Of a DNA stretch of 34,310 nt, positions 25,086 to 34,135 are shown one piece after another (within the stretch, counting starts at the first letter, position 1; every line of letters begins with the position of its first letter). The stretch covers positions 1-34,310 of the forward strand of contig LFLF01000029.1 of the NCBI GenBank assembly GCA_001184395.1. The letters run 5' to 3'. A model generated the notes under the pieces. The model ran no database searches and had not been told where the DNA came from. It was given only the letters and a program-made list of their open reading frames with translations. A program made the position numbers and the translations under genes. Origin of the DNA: Candidatus Paraburkholderia calva (lineage in GTDB: Bacteria > Pseudomonadota > Gammaproteobacteria > Burkholderiales > Burkholderiaceae).

Positions 25086-25146
25086 TTGTGGTTTAGTCGG
25101 ACGAGCTTCTCGAAGCGAGTTTAAGCGGAAGCAAGTTGTTCCAGTG

Positions 25147-25222
25147 GTGGCTGTAGCTCAGTTGGTAGAGTCCAGGATTGTGATTCCTGTCGTCGTGGGT
25201 TCGAGTCCCATCAGCCACCCCA
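25147..25222 (+). tRNA. tRNA-His (GUG)
   Basis: A complete cloverleaf: acceptor stem GTGGCTG / CAGCCAC, D arm GCTCAGTTGGTAGAG, anticodon stem CAGGA / TCCTG with loop TTGTGAT (anticodon GTG), T arm GTGGGTTCGAGTCCCAT, discriminator C and encoded CCA. All stems pair. It is followed by a strong terminator. Unlike the initiator tRNA at 13135 it is intact, as expected for a gene usually present once. Confidence 0.97.
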
Positions 25223-25232
25223 GCAGAATTCG

Positions 25233-25264
25233 AACGGCACTGTGCAAAACACAGTGCCGTTTTT
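25233..25264 (+). terminator. rho-independent terminator of tRNA-His
   Basis: A 12-bp stem AACGGCACTGTG / CACAGTGCCGTT with loop CAAAA, followed by a T-run. About ten bases after it, the aldo/keto reductase 3' part begins at the breakpoint. Confidence 0.92.
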
Positions 25265-25273
25265 GCTTTTTTC

Positions 25274-26196
25274 GTCAATTTCATCGATGCCGCCGAGATG
25301 TATCCGGTGCCGCCGCGCCCGGAAACGCGAGACCGCACCGAGCAGTACATCGGCACCTGGCTCGCGAAGAATCCGGGCAAGCGCGCCGGGATCGTGCTCG
25401 CGACCAAGATCGCCGGTCCCGCGCGTCAGCCGCACAATCCGCGGCATATCCGCGGCGCGGAAAACCAGTTCGACCGCAAAAACATCTTCTCGGCGATCGA
25501 CACGAGCCTTCAGGCCTGCAATCCGATTACGTGGACTTGTACCAGCTGCACTGGCCCGACCGCAGCACGATGACCTTCGGCCGCGCGGCGTATCCGTATC
25601 TCGACGACGAATACACGGTGCTCATCGAAGAGACGCTGGCCACGCTCGGCGAACTCGTGAAGGCGGGCAAGATCCGTCATATCGGCGTGTCGAACGAAAC
25701 GCCGTGGGGCGTCGCGCAATTCCTGCGGGCGGCGGGAAAGGCCGGGCTGCCGAAGATCGTCAGCATTCAGAATCCGTACAGCCTCGTGAACCGCACCTTC
25801 GAAACGGGCATCTCCGAGTTCACGCACAAGGAAGGCGTCGGCCTGCTCTCGTATTTGCCGCTGGCGTTCGGCTGGCTCTCCGGCAAATACGAAGGCGGCG
25901 CGCGGCCCGTCGGCGCGCGCATCACCCTGTTCGAGCGGCTCGCGCGCTACAGCAAGCCGCAGTCGGTCGCCGCGATCACGCGCTATGTCGAACTCGCGAA
26001 GCGTCATGGCCTGAGTCCGGCGCAATTCGCGCTCGCGTTCGTCAACAGCCGGCCGTTTACCACCAACAACCTGATCGGCGCCACGTCGATGGCACAACTG
26101 AAGGAAAACATCGATAGCGTGAACATCGATCTGTCCAAGGAAATGCTCGCGGAAATCGACGCGCTGCACGAGCTTCAGCCGAATCCGGAGCCGTAA
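25274..26196 (+). pseudogene. aldo/keto reductase, C-terminal part (start at 19443-19574)
   Basis: From the breakpoint: VNFIDAAEMYPVPPRPETRD with the catalytic Asp and Tyr, GIVLATKIAGPARQP with the Lys, then a small indel near 25515. LYQLHWPDRSTMTFG follows with the His of the tetrad, then KAGKIRHIGVSNETPWGVAQ, FGWLSGKYEGGARPVG, and the end at 26196. It completes the 44-codon start at 19443, joining at LAQGV/NFIDAAEMY. It is a Tas-like NADPH-dependent reductase. The gene is doubly dead: cut by the rearrangement and frameshifted. Here it follows the tRNA-His terminator, so it has no promoter. Confidence 0.88.
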
Positions 26197-26576
26197 GCTC
26201 GCCGAAGGATTCGCCGCACGTCGACAGAAAATCTCTGCTTTGACAGGGGCTTGCTGCGCGCGGCGCGCATTCGCCGCGTTTGTGTCAGCATGGATGGTCG
26301 CGTTGACGGCGGCGCTCGAACGTCTGAATGAGCGTTTGAACTATCCGGGCACAGTCGTGCCCAAGTGAAGCATCCGGGCGGCACGTGCCCGCATCTCGCC
26401 GTCACGCCGTCGTGGTTCTCGTTCTGGAAGTAGACGCGCACATCGTCTCTGCATCACCCGCAATGTCAGCGCCGAACGCCGAGCCGGCACGAGGCACTGC
26501 ATTTGCTTGATAGTCCTGGTTGCCCGCTGCGGCGCCTTTCGTGCCCAGCGCGCTTTTCGCAAAGGAGTCGTCGCTC
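26197..26576. other. region without a recognisable gene
   Basis: About 380 bp between the aldo/keto reductase remnant and transketolase. One plus-strand stretch (VALTAALERLNERLNYPGT near 26300, then HPGGTCPHLAVTPSWFSF in another frame) looks like the remains of a small coding sequence. I cannot identify it. The promoter of the transketolase gene should lie near the right end. Confidence 0.4.
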
Positions 26577-28546
26577 ATGTCTGAAGCAACACAAGCAAAA
26601 GACTTCGATCGCCTGACGATCGACACCATCCACACGCTCTCGATGGATGCCGTGCAGAAAGCCAACTCCGGCCACTCCGGGACACCGATGGCGCTCGCGT
26701 CGGTCGCGTTCCATCTGTTCCAGAACCATCTCCGCTACGATCCCGACGCGCCGCTCTGGCCGAACCGCGACCGTTTCGTGCTCTCCCGGGTATGCGTCGA
26801 TGCTGCTGTATTCGACGCTGTTCCTGACTGGCGTGAAGGAAGTGGACACGCACGGCAAGCCCGCCGTCTCGCTCGACGACGTCAAGAGCTTCCGCCAGCT
26901 CGACAGCAAGACGCCGGGCCATCCCGAATACCCGCCGGGCCATCCCGAATACTGCATGACGACCGGTGTCGAAACGACGACCGGACTGCTCGGGCAAGGC
27001 CTCAGCAACAGCGTCGGCATGGCGATGGCCGCGCGCTGGAAGGAAGCGCATTTCAACAAGGGCGGCGACACGATCTTCGATTACCGTGTCTACGCGCTGT
27101 GCGGCGATGGCTGCATGATGGAAGGGGTGTCGCACGAAGCTGCTTCGCTGGCGGGACATCTGAAGCTGTCGAATCTCATCTGGATCTACGACAGCAACCG
27201 CGTGACCATCGACGGCCATACGGCGACAAACCGACCTTGATCGTGGTGAAGAGTATCATCGGCTGGGGCGCGCCGAACAAACAGGACACGGCTAGCGCGC
27301 ATGGCGAAGCGCTCGGCGAAGACGAAGTGAAGGCCGCGAAGAAGTTCTACGGCTGGCTCTACGGCTGGCCGGAAGACAAGCAGTTCTACGTGCCCGATGG
27401 CGTAATGCAGCACTTCGCCGACGGCTTCGGCGCGTGCGGCAAGAAGCTGTACGCGGGATGGGTCGAGCGCTTCAAGGCGTACGAAAAATCGAATCCAGCG
27501 CGCGCGAAAGAAGCGTGGGAAATGCTCGAAACGAAGCTTCCCGACGGTTGGGAAAGTGCGATCCCGACTTTCGAGGCAGACGAGAAGGGCCTCGCCACGC
27601 GCGATTCGTCGAGCAAGGTGGTCAATGCGCTCGCGCACCGCATTCCCTGGCTGATCGGCGGCGCGGCGGATTTGTCGCCGTCCACGAAGACGAACCTCAA
27701 GTTCGACGGCGCGGGCAGCTTCGGAGCCGACGACTACGCGGGACGCAATCTGCACTTCGGCATTCGCGAGCACGGCATGGGCTCGGTGGCGAACGGTCTC
27801 GCGCTGTCGGACATGATGTGCGCGTATGCCTCGACATTACTGATTTTCAGCGACTACATGAAGCCGCCGATCCGTCTATCGGCGATTATGGAAGTGCCGG
27901 TCATCTACGTGTTCACGCACGACTCGATCGGCGTGGGCGAGGATGGGCCGACGCACCAGCCGATCGAACAGCTCGCCGCGTTGCGCGCGGTGTCAGGCCT
28001 TATGCTGCTGCGTTCCGCCGACGCCAACGAAGTCGGCGAAGCGTGTCGCGTCGCGCTGTCGCACAACAAGGAGCCGTCGTGCATCGTGCTGACATGTCAG
28101 CCGCTGCCGACCTTCGATCGCAAGAAGTATGCGTCGGCAGAAGGCACGCGGCGCGTACGTGCTCGCCGATGCCGACGACGGCAAGAAACCCGAAGTCATC
28201 CTGATGGCGACCGGCAGCGAAGTGCCGCTGTGCATCGAGGTCTACGAAAAGCTCAAGAGCGAAGGCATCGCGGCGCGTGTGGTGTCGATGCCGTCCTGGG
28301 ATATCTTCGAAAAGCAGGACGACACGTACAAGGAATCCGTGCTGCCCGGCGACGTGCATGCGCGCGTTTCCGTCGAGCAGGCCGCGACGCTCGGCTGGGA
28401 CCGTTACACGGGTCGCCTGGGTTCGCAGATCGTCATGCATACGTTCGGCGCGTCCGCGCCGCTCAAGGCGCTCAAAACCAAGTTCGGCTTCACGCCGGAA
28501 AAGGTCTATGAGGCCGCGAAGAAACAGATCGAACGCGTGAAAAACA
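26577..28546 (+). pseudogene. tkt: transketolase, multiply broken
   Basis: It starts [20 protein letters not shown] at 26577 and has [19 protein letters not shown]. The frame breaks near 26788 (expected LSNGHASML). It resumes [20 protein letters not shown], with a 21-bp in-frame duplication ([12 protein letters not shown], 26914-26952) and [20 protein letters not shown] (thiamine-diphosphate motif). At 27225 roughly 130 bases are missing between TIDGHT and [15 protein letters not shown]. Another frame change lies near 28150 (AYVLADADDGKKPEV). The stop codon near 28546 is lost, and the frame reads on into gnd. Transketolase links the pentose-phosphate pathway and glycolysis. Unless a second copy exists this is a serious loss. 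Confidence 0.92.
26914..26952. repeat. 18-bp direct repeat, period 21, in transketolase remnant
   Basis: CCGGGCCATCCCGAATAC at 26914-26931 and 26935-26952, separated by three bases. It adds seven codons and keeps the frame. Confidence 0.95.
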
Positions 28547-28567
28547 ATGGCAAGGAGTGGTTCCATC

Positions 28568-29548
28568 ATGCAGATCGGCATCGTAGGACTGGGGCGCATG
28601 GGCGGCAATATTGGACGCCGTCTCATGCGGGGCGGATACCAATGCGTGGTCTACGACCATTCGCCGGACGCGACGGATGCGCTCGTCAAGGAAGGCGCGA
28701 ACGGCGCGAAGGACTTGGGCGAACTGGTCGCGCAACTACAGGCGCCGCGCGTCGTGTGGCTCATGCTGCCGGCGGGCAAGATCACCGAGGACACGCTCGG
28801 CGACCTGAGCAAGCTACTGGGCCGCGACGACGTCGTGATCGACGGCGGCAACAGTTTCTACAAGGACGATATCCGCCGCGCCACGCAATTCCGCGAGCAG
28901 GGCATTCATTACGTCGATGTCGGCACCTCGGGTGGCGTGTGGGGCCTGACGCACGGCTACTGCATGATGATCGGCGGCGAAGAAGACGTGGTGCGCCGCA
29001 TCGATCCGATCCTCGCGACGCTCGCGCCGGGACGCGGCGACATTCCCGAAACGCCGGGGCGCGAAGGGCGCGATGCGCGCGTCGAGAACGGCTATATGCA
29101 CTGCGGACCGGTCGGCTCGGGGCACTTCGTCAAGATGGTCCATAACGGTATCGAGTACGGGCTGATGCAGGCGTATGCGGAAGGCTTCCACATTCTCAAG
29201 CACAAGGACTCGAAGGACCTCGCGGAGAACGAGCGTTACGATCTCGATCTCGCCGATATCGCCGAAGTATGGCGGCGCGGCAGCGTGGTGTCGTCGTGGC
29301 TGCTGGATCTGACGGCGGGCGCGCTCGCGGGCGATGGCGCGCTTGACAAGTACTCGGCCGAAGTCGCTGATAGCGGCGAAGGACGCTGGACCATCGAGGC
29401 GGCCATCGAGGAAGCGGTGCCCGCGCAGGTGTTGTCGGCGGCGCTCTACACGCGGTTCCGCTCGCGCGATGCCGAGTCGTTCCCCGAGCGCATGCTGTCG
29501 GCGATGCGCTTCGGCTTCGGCGGTCACAAGGAGTATCCGGTGAAGTAA
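28568..29548 (+). CDS. gnd: 6-phosphogluconate dehydrogenase, decarboxylating (short GndA/YqeC-type)
   Basis: A 326-residue enzyme that oxidises 6-phosphogluconate to ribulose 5-phosphate with release of CO2. It starts at ATG 28568, after AAGGAG at about 28551, at the point where the coenzyme-binding fold begins ([20 protein letters not shown], GxGxxG). Further motifs: [48 protein letters not shown] and [20 protein letters not shown], which holds the catalytic Lys and Asn. The short length places it in the roughly 300-330-residue class, often NAD-preferring. No damage is seen. The broken transketolase just upstream reads into it, and a terminator follows. Confidence 0.95.
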   Translation: MQIGIVGLGRMGGNIGRRLMRGGYQCVVYDHSPDATDALVKEGANGAKDLGELVAQLQAPRVVWLMLPAGKITEDTLGDLSKLLGRDDVVIDGGNSFYKDDIRRATQFREQGIHYVDVGTSGGVWGLTHGYCMMIGGEEDVVRRIDPILATLAPGRGDIPETPGREGRDARVENGYMHCGPVGSGHFVKMVHNGIEYGLMQAYAEGFHILKHKDSKDLAENERYDLDLADIAEVWRRGSVVSSWLLDLTAGALAGDGALDKYSAEVADSGEGRWTIEAAIEEAVPAQVLSAALYTRFRSRDAESFPERMLSAMRFGFGGHKEYPVK

Positions 29549-29574
29549 GACAGTGCGTGGTATGCGTTGGAGAT

Positions 29575-29604
29575 CGGCGATGGTGCTCGGACCATCGCCG
29601 TTTT
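29575..29604 (+). terminator. rho-independent terminator after gnd
   Basis: A 10-bp stem CGGCGATGGT / ACCATCGCCG with loop GCTCGG, followed by TTTT. It lies 27 bp after the gnd stop. Confidence 0.85.
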
Positions 29605-29610
29605 CGTTTG

Positions 29611-30504
29611 ATGGAGGCACACGTGCGAGAGACGACGCATGAACGCACGCGGGATCTGATCACGCTGATCGCGTGGGCCGTTGCGCTCGTGCTGCTGCAC
29701 ATGCTGACCAACGGTCGCTACGGTTTTCATCGCGATGAGCTTTCGTCGCTCGCCGATGGATGTTCGCTCGCGTGGGGTTACGTCGGCGGGCCGCCGCTCA
29801 CGCCGTTTCTCGCGCGTGCGGCTTTCACGCTGTTCGGGCCGTCGCCTGTCGGCTTGCGCGCGTTCGGCGCGCTCGCCATGGGCATCGCGCTCGTGCTGAC
29901 CGGTCTGATGGCACGCGAAATGGGCGGCTCGCGCCACGTGCAAGTGGTGGCGGCGCTGTGCGCTGCGATCGGCGGCGTGGCGTTGAGCGCCGGCACGATG
30001 CTCGAGTACGTCAGCCTCGATTACCTGTGGTGGGTGACGGCCGCGTATTGCGTCGTGCGCGTGCTCGCATCCGGTGATGCGCGTTGGTGTCTCGGCATCG
30101 GCGCCGCGCTTGGCATCGGCACGATGACCAAGTATGACATTGCGTTTTTTGCGGCGGGCATCGGCGCGGGTTTCGTGTTCACGCCGGCGCGGCGGCATAT
30201 GCGCAGTCCGTGGTCGTGGGCTGGCGTGGCACTGGCGCTCGCCATCTTTCTGCCGAATCTCATCTGGCTGTTCCTGCACGGCTTCGTCACGCTCGCTGGA
30301 GACCATCCACGCGCGCGACGGCGCCATCGGCCGCACTGAAGGTTTCGTGAGCGGCCAGTTCTGGATCGCCACGAGTCCGTTCACGGTGCCGGTGTGGATC
30401 GGTGGCTTGTGGTTTCTGTTCGGCACCAGCGCGAGCAAGCGTTTTCGCGCGCTCGGCTGGATGTAAGGTGTGCCGCTCGTATCGTTCGTCATCGCGAAAG
30501 GGCG
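29611..30504 (+). pseudogene. GT39-type membrane glycosyltransferase, N-terminal part (other half at 10269-10861)
   Basis: From ATG 29611: MEAHVRETTHERTRDLITLI, then several membrane helices (AWAVALVLLHMLTNGRYGFH, ALAMGIALVLTGLMAREMGG). GFHRDELSSLADG holds the Asp-Glu pair typical of this superfamily's first periplasmic loop. YVSLDYLWWVTAAYCVVRVL and GIGTMTKYDIAFFAAG follow. A small deletion near 30293 shifts the frame (ETIHARDGAIGRTEGFVSGQ continues). TAA at 30464 replaces an expected Tyr after ALGWM. The same frame then gives VPLVSFVIAKGR up to 30504, where it joins reversed mrcA sequence. Joined with the minus-strand piece at 10861 it reads KGR/DYYL. Polyprenyl-sugar transferase; substrate unknown; dead. 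Confidence 0.83.
30501..30504. other. inversion breakpoint, right
   Basis: GGCG here joins the glycosyltransferase 5' part (left, plus strand) to the PBP1A 5' part (right, minus strand). The partner is 10856-10861. Confidence 0.85.
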
Positions 30505-32316
30505 GGTCTTGTCCTTGTCGAAGCCGAAGTTCTTCGTGACGAAATCCTGCGCGTACTGCGTGCCGATGTACGACAGAATGCGGATCGACACGAGGTTCTT
30601 CGACTTCTGCAGGCCGACGCGCATGGATATCGGGCCGTCGGGCTGATCGTCGTCCTTCGGCTCCCATGCATCCCCGCCGGGCGTCGTCGGCGGGAAATAC
30701 AACGGCGCATCGTTGATGATGGTCGCCGGCCCAGGCCCTTGTCGAGCGCGGCCGAATAGATGAACGGCTTGAAGCTGGAGCCCGGCTGACGCAAAGCCTG
30801 CGTGATGTGGTTGAACTTAAACTTATTCTTGTTGAAGTCGAAGCCGCCGACCAGCGAGCGGATCGCGCCGGCCTGCGGCACCATCGACACGAGCGCGCCT
30901 TCCACCTGCGGCAACTGTGCGATTTGCCAGTTGTCCTTGGCGTCCTTCGACACGCGGATGATAGAGCCCGGCTTGATCGCGAGCGCCTTCGACGCGTTGC
31001 TACGCAGCGCCGCCGCGACGAAGCGCAGGCCTTCGCCCGACATCGTGACTGTATCGCCGCCGACGAATTGCGCGACGACCTGCTTCGGACTCGCGGACGG
31101 GACGACTGCCAACGCGAGTTCGCCGTTGTCGGGGTGATCGACAAGCGCGTCCTCAATGGCTTCCGCGCGATCGTCTGCGTTCGCCGGCAGGTTGATGTTG
31201 CCTTCCGGCCCGCGATAGCCGTGCCGGCGCTCGTAGTCCATCACGCCCTTACGCACGGCCTGGTAGGCGGCGTTCTGATCGGCGGAATCGATGGTCGTGG
31301 TGACGGTCAGGCCGCACGTATAGGTCTCGTCCTTGTACTACGCGTACATCATCTGCCGCACCATTTCCGCGACGTATTCGGCATGCACGCTGTACTCGGT
31401 GCCCGAGGACTTGGTGTGGATCGGCTCGGCGATCGCCTGCGTGTATTGATCGCGCGAGATGTAGTTGAGATCCATCATGCGCTTGAGGATGTACTCCTCC
31501 GCACCTTCGCGCGCTTCGAATTGACCACGGGGTTATACGCCGACGGCGCCTTCGGCAAGCTGGCGAGCATCGCGGCTTCGGCCAGCGTGACGTCCTTCAG
31601 GTCCTTGCCGGAACACACGCACGCCGCCGCGGAAAAGTCGTAGGCACGCTCGACGCTCGCCGAGATAGATCTGATTCATGTACAGCTCGAGAATCTGATC
31701 CTTGGTCAGCGCGCGCTCGATCTTGTAGGGGAGCAGCATTTCGTAGACCTTGCGCGTGTAGGTCTTTTCGCTCGACAGGAAAAAGTTGCGCGCCACCTGC
31801 ATGGTGATCGTGCTCTCGCCCTGCGACACGCCGCTGTGCATCAGATCGGCCACGCCCGCGTGCAGGATGCCGACGAAGTCCACGCCGCCGTGGTCGTAGA
31901 AGTGGTAGTCCTCGATGGAGAGCACCGCTTTCTTCATCTGATCGTGAATGTCCTGAAGAGGCTGCGGCGCTCTTCGCCGAACTCGCCGATCAGCACATGA
32001 TCGGCCATATAGACGCACAGCGGCACTTTCGGACGATAGTCGATCAGCGCGTTGAGCGACGGCAGGTCCGGTTCCATGACCACCAGCGCATAACCGACGA
32101 TTAGCGCGACCACCACTACGCCCGCGCCAACGAGGCCCATGAACCAGAGCGCGAGGCGCGCGCCGAGCGAACGCTTGCGAGGATTGCGGTCGTTCGGCCA
32201 TTGCCGCCGTCGCGGTCGCCGGAGGCGTGGCGTGATTCGTTGCGAGAGTCGTTCCAGCGGGGTTCGTGATCGTGTCGCGTGGAATGTGTTGAGTCGGGTC
32301 GTTTGATGATAGGCAT
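30501..32316 (-). pseudogene. mrcA: penicillin-binding protein 1A, N-terminal part (other half at 10856-11578)
   Basis: From ATG 32316: MPIIKRPDSTHSTRHDHEPR, a frameshift near 32195, then the membrane anchor LWFMGLVGAGVVVVALIVGY. Glycosyltransferase motifs follow in shifting frames: VLSIEDYHFYDHGGVDFVGI (catalytic Glu of the EDxxFxxHxG motif), GESTITMQVARNFFLS and LELYMNQIYLGERRA. After frame changes near 31660, 31520 and a TAG at 31337 (Gln expected), the transpeptidase start appears: QPGSSFKPFIYSAALDKGLG with the SxxK serine. A final frameshift near 30735 leads to SKNLVSIRILSYIGTQYAQD and FGFDKDKT at the breakpoint. Class A PBP, cell-wall polymerase and cross-linker; multiply inactivated. 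Confidence 0.92.
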
Positions 32317-32875
32317 GATTTGGATCGTACGGCGCGCGTGCGGCGCACACTCTTGCCGCGCTTGACGCTAGCGGCGCGCAAACGCCGCTAGCAAAGACGG
32401 GACGAGCGATGAGCGGACCGGCTTCGACCGAGGGTAACTGCGCATTTTAAAGAATTCGAGCGCGCGACTACGAAACGGGCGTGGTTTTTTTCTAAGCGAA
32501 TGAAGCGCAAGCCTTTCAGGCCATGTGCAGCACCGCGCGCCGGCGCTGTGTGTTACCCACAAAAAGGGTTGAGAGCCCTGTGGACAACCCTATGAGAAAA
32601 TACCCAAACCGTTGATTGTGCGCTTTTTTCGAACGCGCTTACGCAATGACATGCAGTCTTGCTCACGCATGCCACGCCGAAAACGATATGATGGATACAT
32701 CGATTGCAGGTTCTCATTCATTTGCGGAGCACGCGCGTCACCAGTGAGCGCAGTGAGCGAGGCCTCGGCGAACCCTGTGGTAACGACTGTCGCGCCGTTT
32801 CACGAATCCGTATTGCCCTTGCAGCATCCCGGTCTCGGCGATATTTTCAATAGCCTTACTGTTTGCGAGCCGCTC
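32317..32875. other. long intergenic region, no gene recognised
   Basis: About 560 bp between the divergent mrcA start and the ribbon-helix-helix-like gene. It has AT-richer stretches near 32440-32490 and 32590-32640 that could hold promoters for both sides. Near 32560-32590 there is GGGTTGAGAGCCCTGTGG, with a weak DnaA-box-like TGTGGACAA. No coding signal, RNA gene or clear repeat is visible apart from a 9-bp near-duplication at 32742-32759. Confidence 0.5.
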
Positions 32876-33313
32876 ATGACGACCAAATCCAGCGAACGCA
32901 TCGTAGTTTTCGTGACCCCTGCGCAGAAGCTCGCCATCAGCAAGACGGCGGACAATCTCGGCATCAGCGTGAGCGAGCTGGTGCGGCGCGCGGTGCTCAA
33001 CTTCAACGCGACGAGCGAGCAGATCAAGGTCGCGGGCATCGTCGACCGTCTGCCCGCACCGAAAGCGCCCGACCCGCTCGATGTCGCGCTCAAGAGCGTC
33101 GCCCCCGCAGCTAAAGCGCCGGATACGACAGATCAAAGCGATCACGACGACAATGCCGCCGACTCCGGCGAAGACGCGTGGCTCCTCACGGGCAGTGGCC
33201 GCTCCCTGAAGTCGTCTCGTCCGTCACGGATGCTTCGCGCGCCCCTCCTTCCGGCGCATGCCGCACCTTTACACTCCTTAACCTTCGTCAAGCGTTCGTT
33301 AAGCCCTGGGTAA
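32876..33313 (+). CDS. ribbon-helix-helix-like hypothetical protein, C-terminus possibly altered
   Basis: From ATG 32876: MTTKSSERIVVFVTPAQKLA, then ISKTADNLGISVSELVRRAV and LNFNATSEQIKVAGIVDRL. The beta strand followed by two helices with the NLGISVSELVRRA turn fits a ribbon-helix-helix DNA-binding fold, as in small transcription or plasmid-copy regulators. After residue 65 it is Pro/Ala- and Asp-rich (DPLDVALKSVAPAAKAPD, DHDDNAADSGEDAW). The last 45 residues (LKSSRPSRMLRAPLLP and on) look out of frame, so a late frameshift is possible. The start was chosen for the conserved first strand; the frame is open further upstream without similarity. Confidence 0.55.
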   Translation: MTTKSSERIVVFVTPAQKLAISKTADNLGISVSELVRRAVLNFNATSEQIKVAGIVDRLPAPKAPDPLDVALKSVAPAAKAPDTTDQSDHDDNAADSGEDAWLLTGSGRSLKSSRPSRMLRAPLLPAHAAPLHSLTFVKRSLSPG

Positions 33314-33446
33314 ATCGCGGCATGCTCTAATACACGGGGTATACCCGGCGTCGCTCGTATGTCATCTCATGCTTGCAATCTAGCGTCCGGGCCTCACATT
33401 CATCGTGCACGGACGCTTGCCGCGATTCGTCACCAAAGAGAAATGC

Positions 33447-34119
33447 ATGTCGCTTTTCGATTCCATCTCGCGTACGGTCAAGGGCCTGCTGACGCAGCCT
33501 ACACCATGCAGGACCCCTCGTGCGACGCGCGTCAGATCGTGCGCGAGCTCGACGACAGCATCGCGAAAGCGGAGAACTCACTGATCGAAATCGAGGTTCA
33601 GGTCGCCACCCAGCAAAGCAAGCGCGACGCCGCCGACAAGGCGAAAAAGTACGAAGGCGGCACCAAGTGCGCGCTCACGGCCAGCGAGGAAAGCCTCGCG
33701 CGCGAAGCACTCGCGGCGCAGGCAAATGCGGAAACCGAGCGCGACGCGCTGGGCGCCGAACTCACCACGCTGGAGCCGTCGGTAGAACATCTGAAGACGC
33801 AGATTAACGACATGCGTCAGTGCCGCAACGACCTGAACGCGCGCTCGAACATCCTTCAGGCGAAGCAACAGATCACGCAGGCCAAGGACACGACGGCGAC
33901 GGCGCACGGCGGCATCGGCGAAAAAATCTGTCGGAAGACTTTCAGAAGCTCGAAGACAAGATTCAGCTCGCGAATGCACGTTCCGACGCGCGTCTGAATT
34001 CCGCCGATCAAAAGTCGGGCAAGGCGCTCGACAATAAGCTGGCCACGCTCAATCGCGGGCCGTCGGTGGACGACCGTCTCGAAGCGCTGAAGAAGCAATT
34101 GAATACGCCGGCGCAGTAA
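33447..34119 (+). pseudogene. pspA: PspA/IM30 family protein, two frameshifts
   Basis: ATG 33447 opens MSLFDSISRTVKGLL. A small loss near 33495 shifts the frame (expected LLNDAADTMQDPS). It resumes TMQDPSCDARQIVRELDDSI, then AKAENSLIEIEVQVATQQSK, ALAAQANAETERDALGAELT and ARSNILQAKQQITQAKDTTA. These are the long coiled coils of PspA, which coats the inner membrane under stress and conserves proton-motive force. Near 33930 a run of six A, where seven are expected, shifts it again to NLSEDFQKLEDKIQLANARS and the end RLEALKKQLNTPAQ at 34119. Both lesions are small, but the N-terminal amphipathic helix is cut from the coiled coil. Confidence 0.88.
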
Positions 34120-34135
34120 GCGGTTCGCACTAAGG

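Noticed and set aside
30467-30504. End of the glycosyltransferase fragment at the TAA at 30464
   Set aside because: The same frame continues with the expected VPLVSFVIAKGR to 30504, so the TAA is a point lesion and the breakpoint lies later.
32560-32600. DnaA-box-like TGTGGACAA and possible origin
   Set aside because: A single imperfect box without a cluster, AT-rich unwinding element or replication genes nearby.
32742-32759. Nine-base near-duplication AGTGAGCGC/AGTGAGCGA
   Set aside because: Too short and imperfect to separate from chance in this GC-rich sequence, so not counted with the other tandem duplications.
33337-33346. Palindrome GGGTATACCC upstream of pspA as an operator
   Set aside because: Only ten bases, no second copy, and no known regulator with this site that I can name.
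5562-34119. The possibility that the frameshifts are sequencing errors
   Set aside because: A few (for example the six-A run in pspA, the one-base loss in nodJ-like and SLT genes) could be. In-frame stops, internal deletions of 100 bases or more, tandem duplications and gene-splitting rearrangements cannot be, and genes such as cysTW, dusA and gnd are clean.
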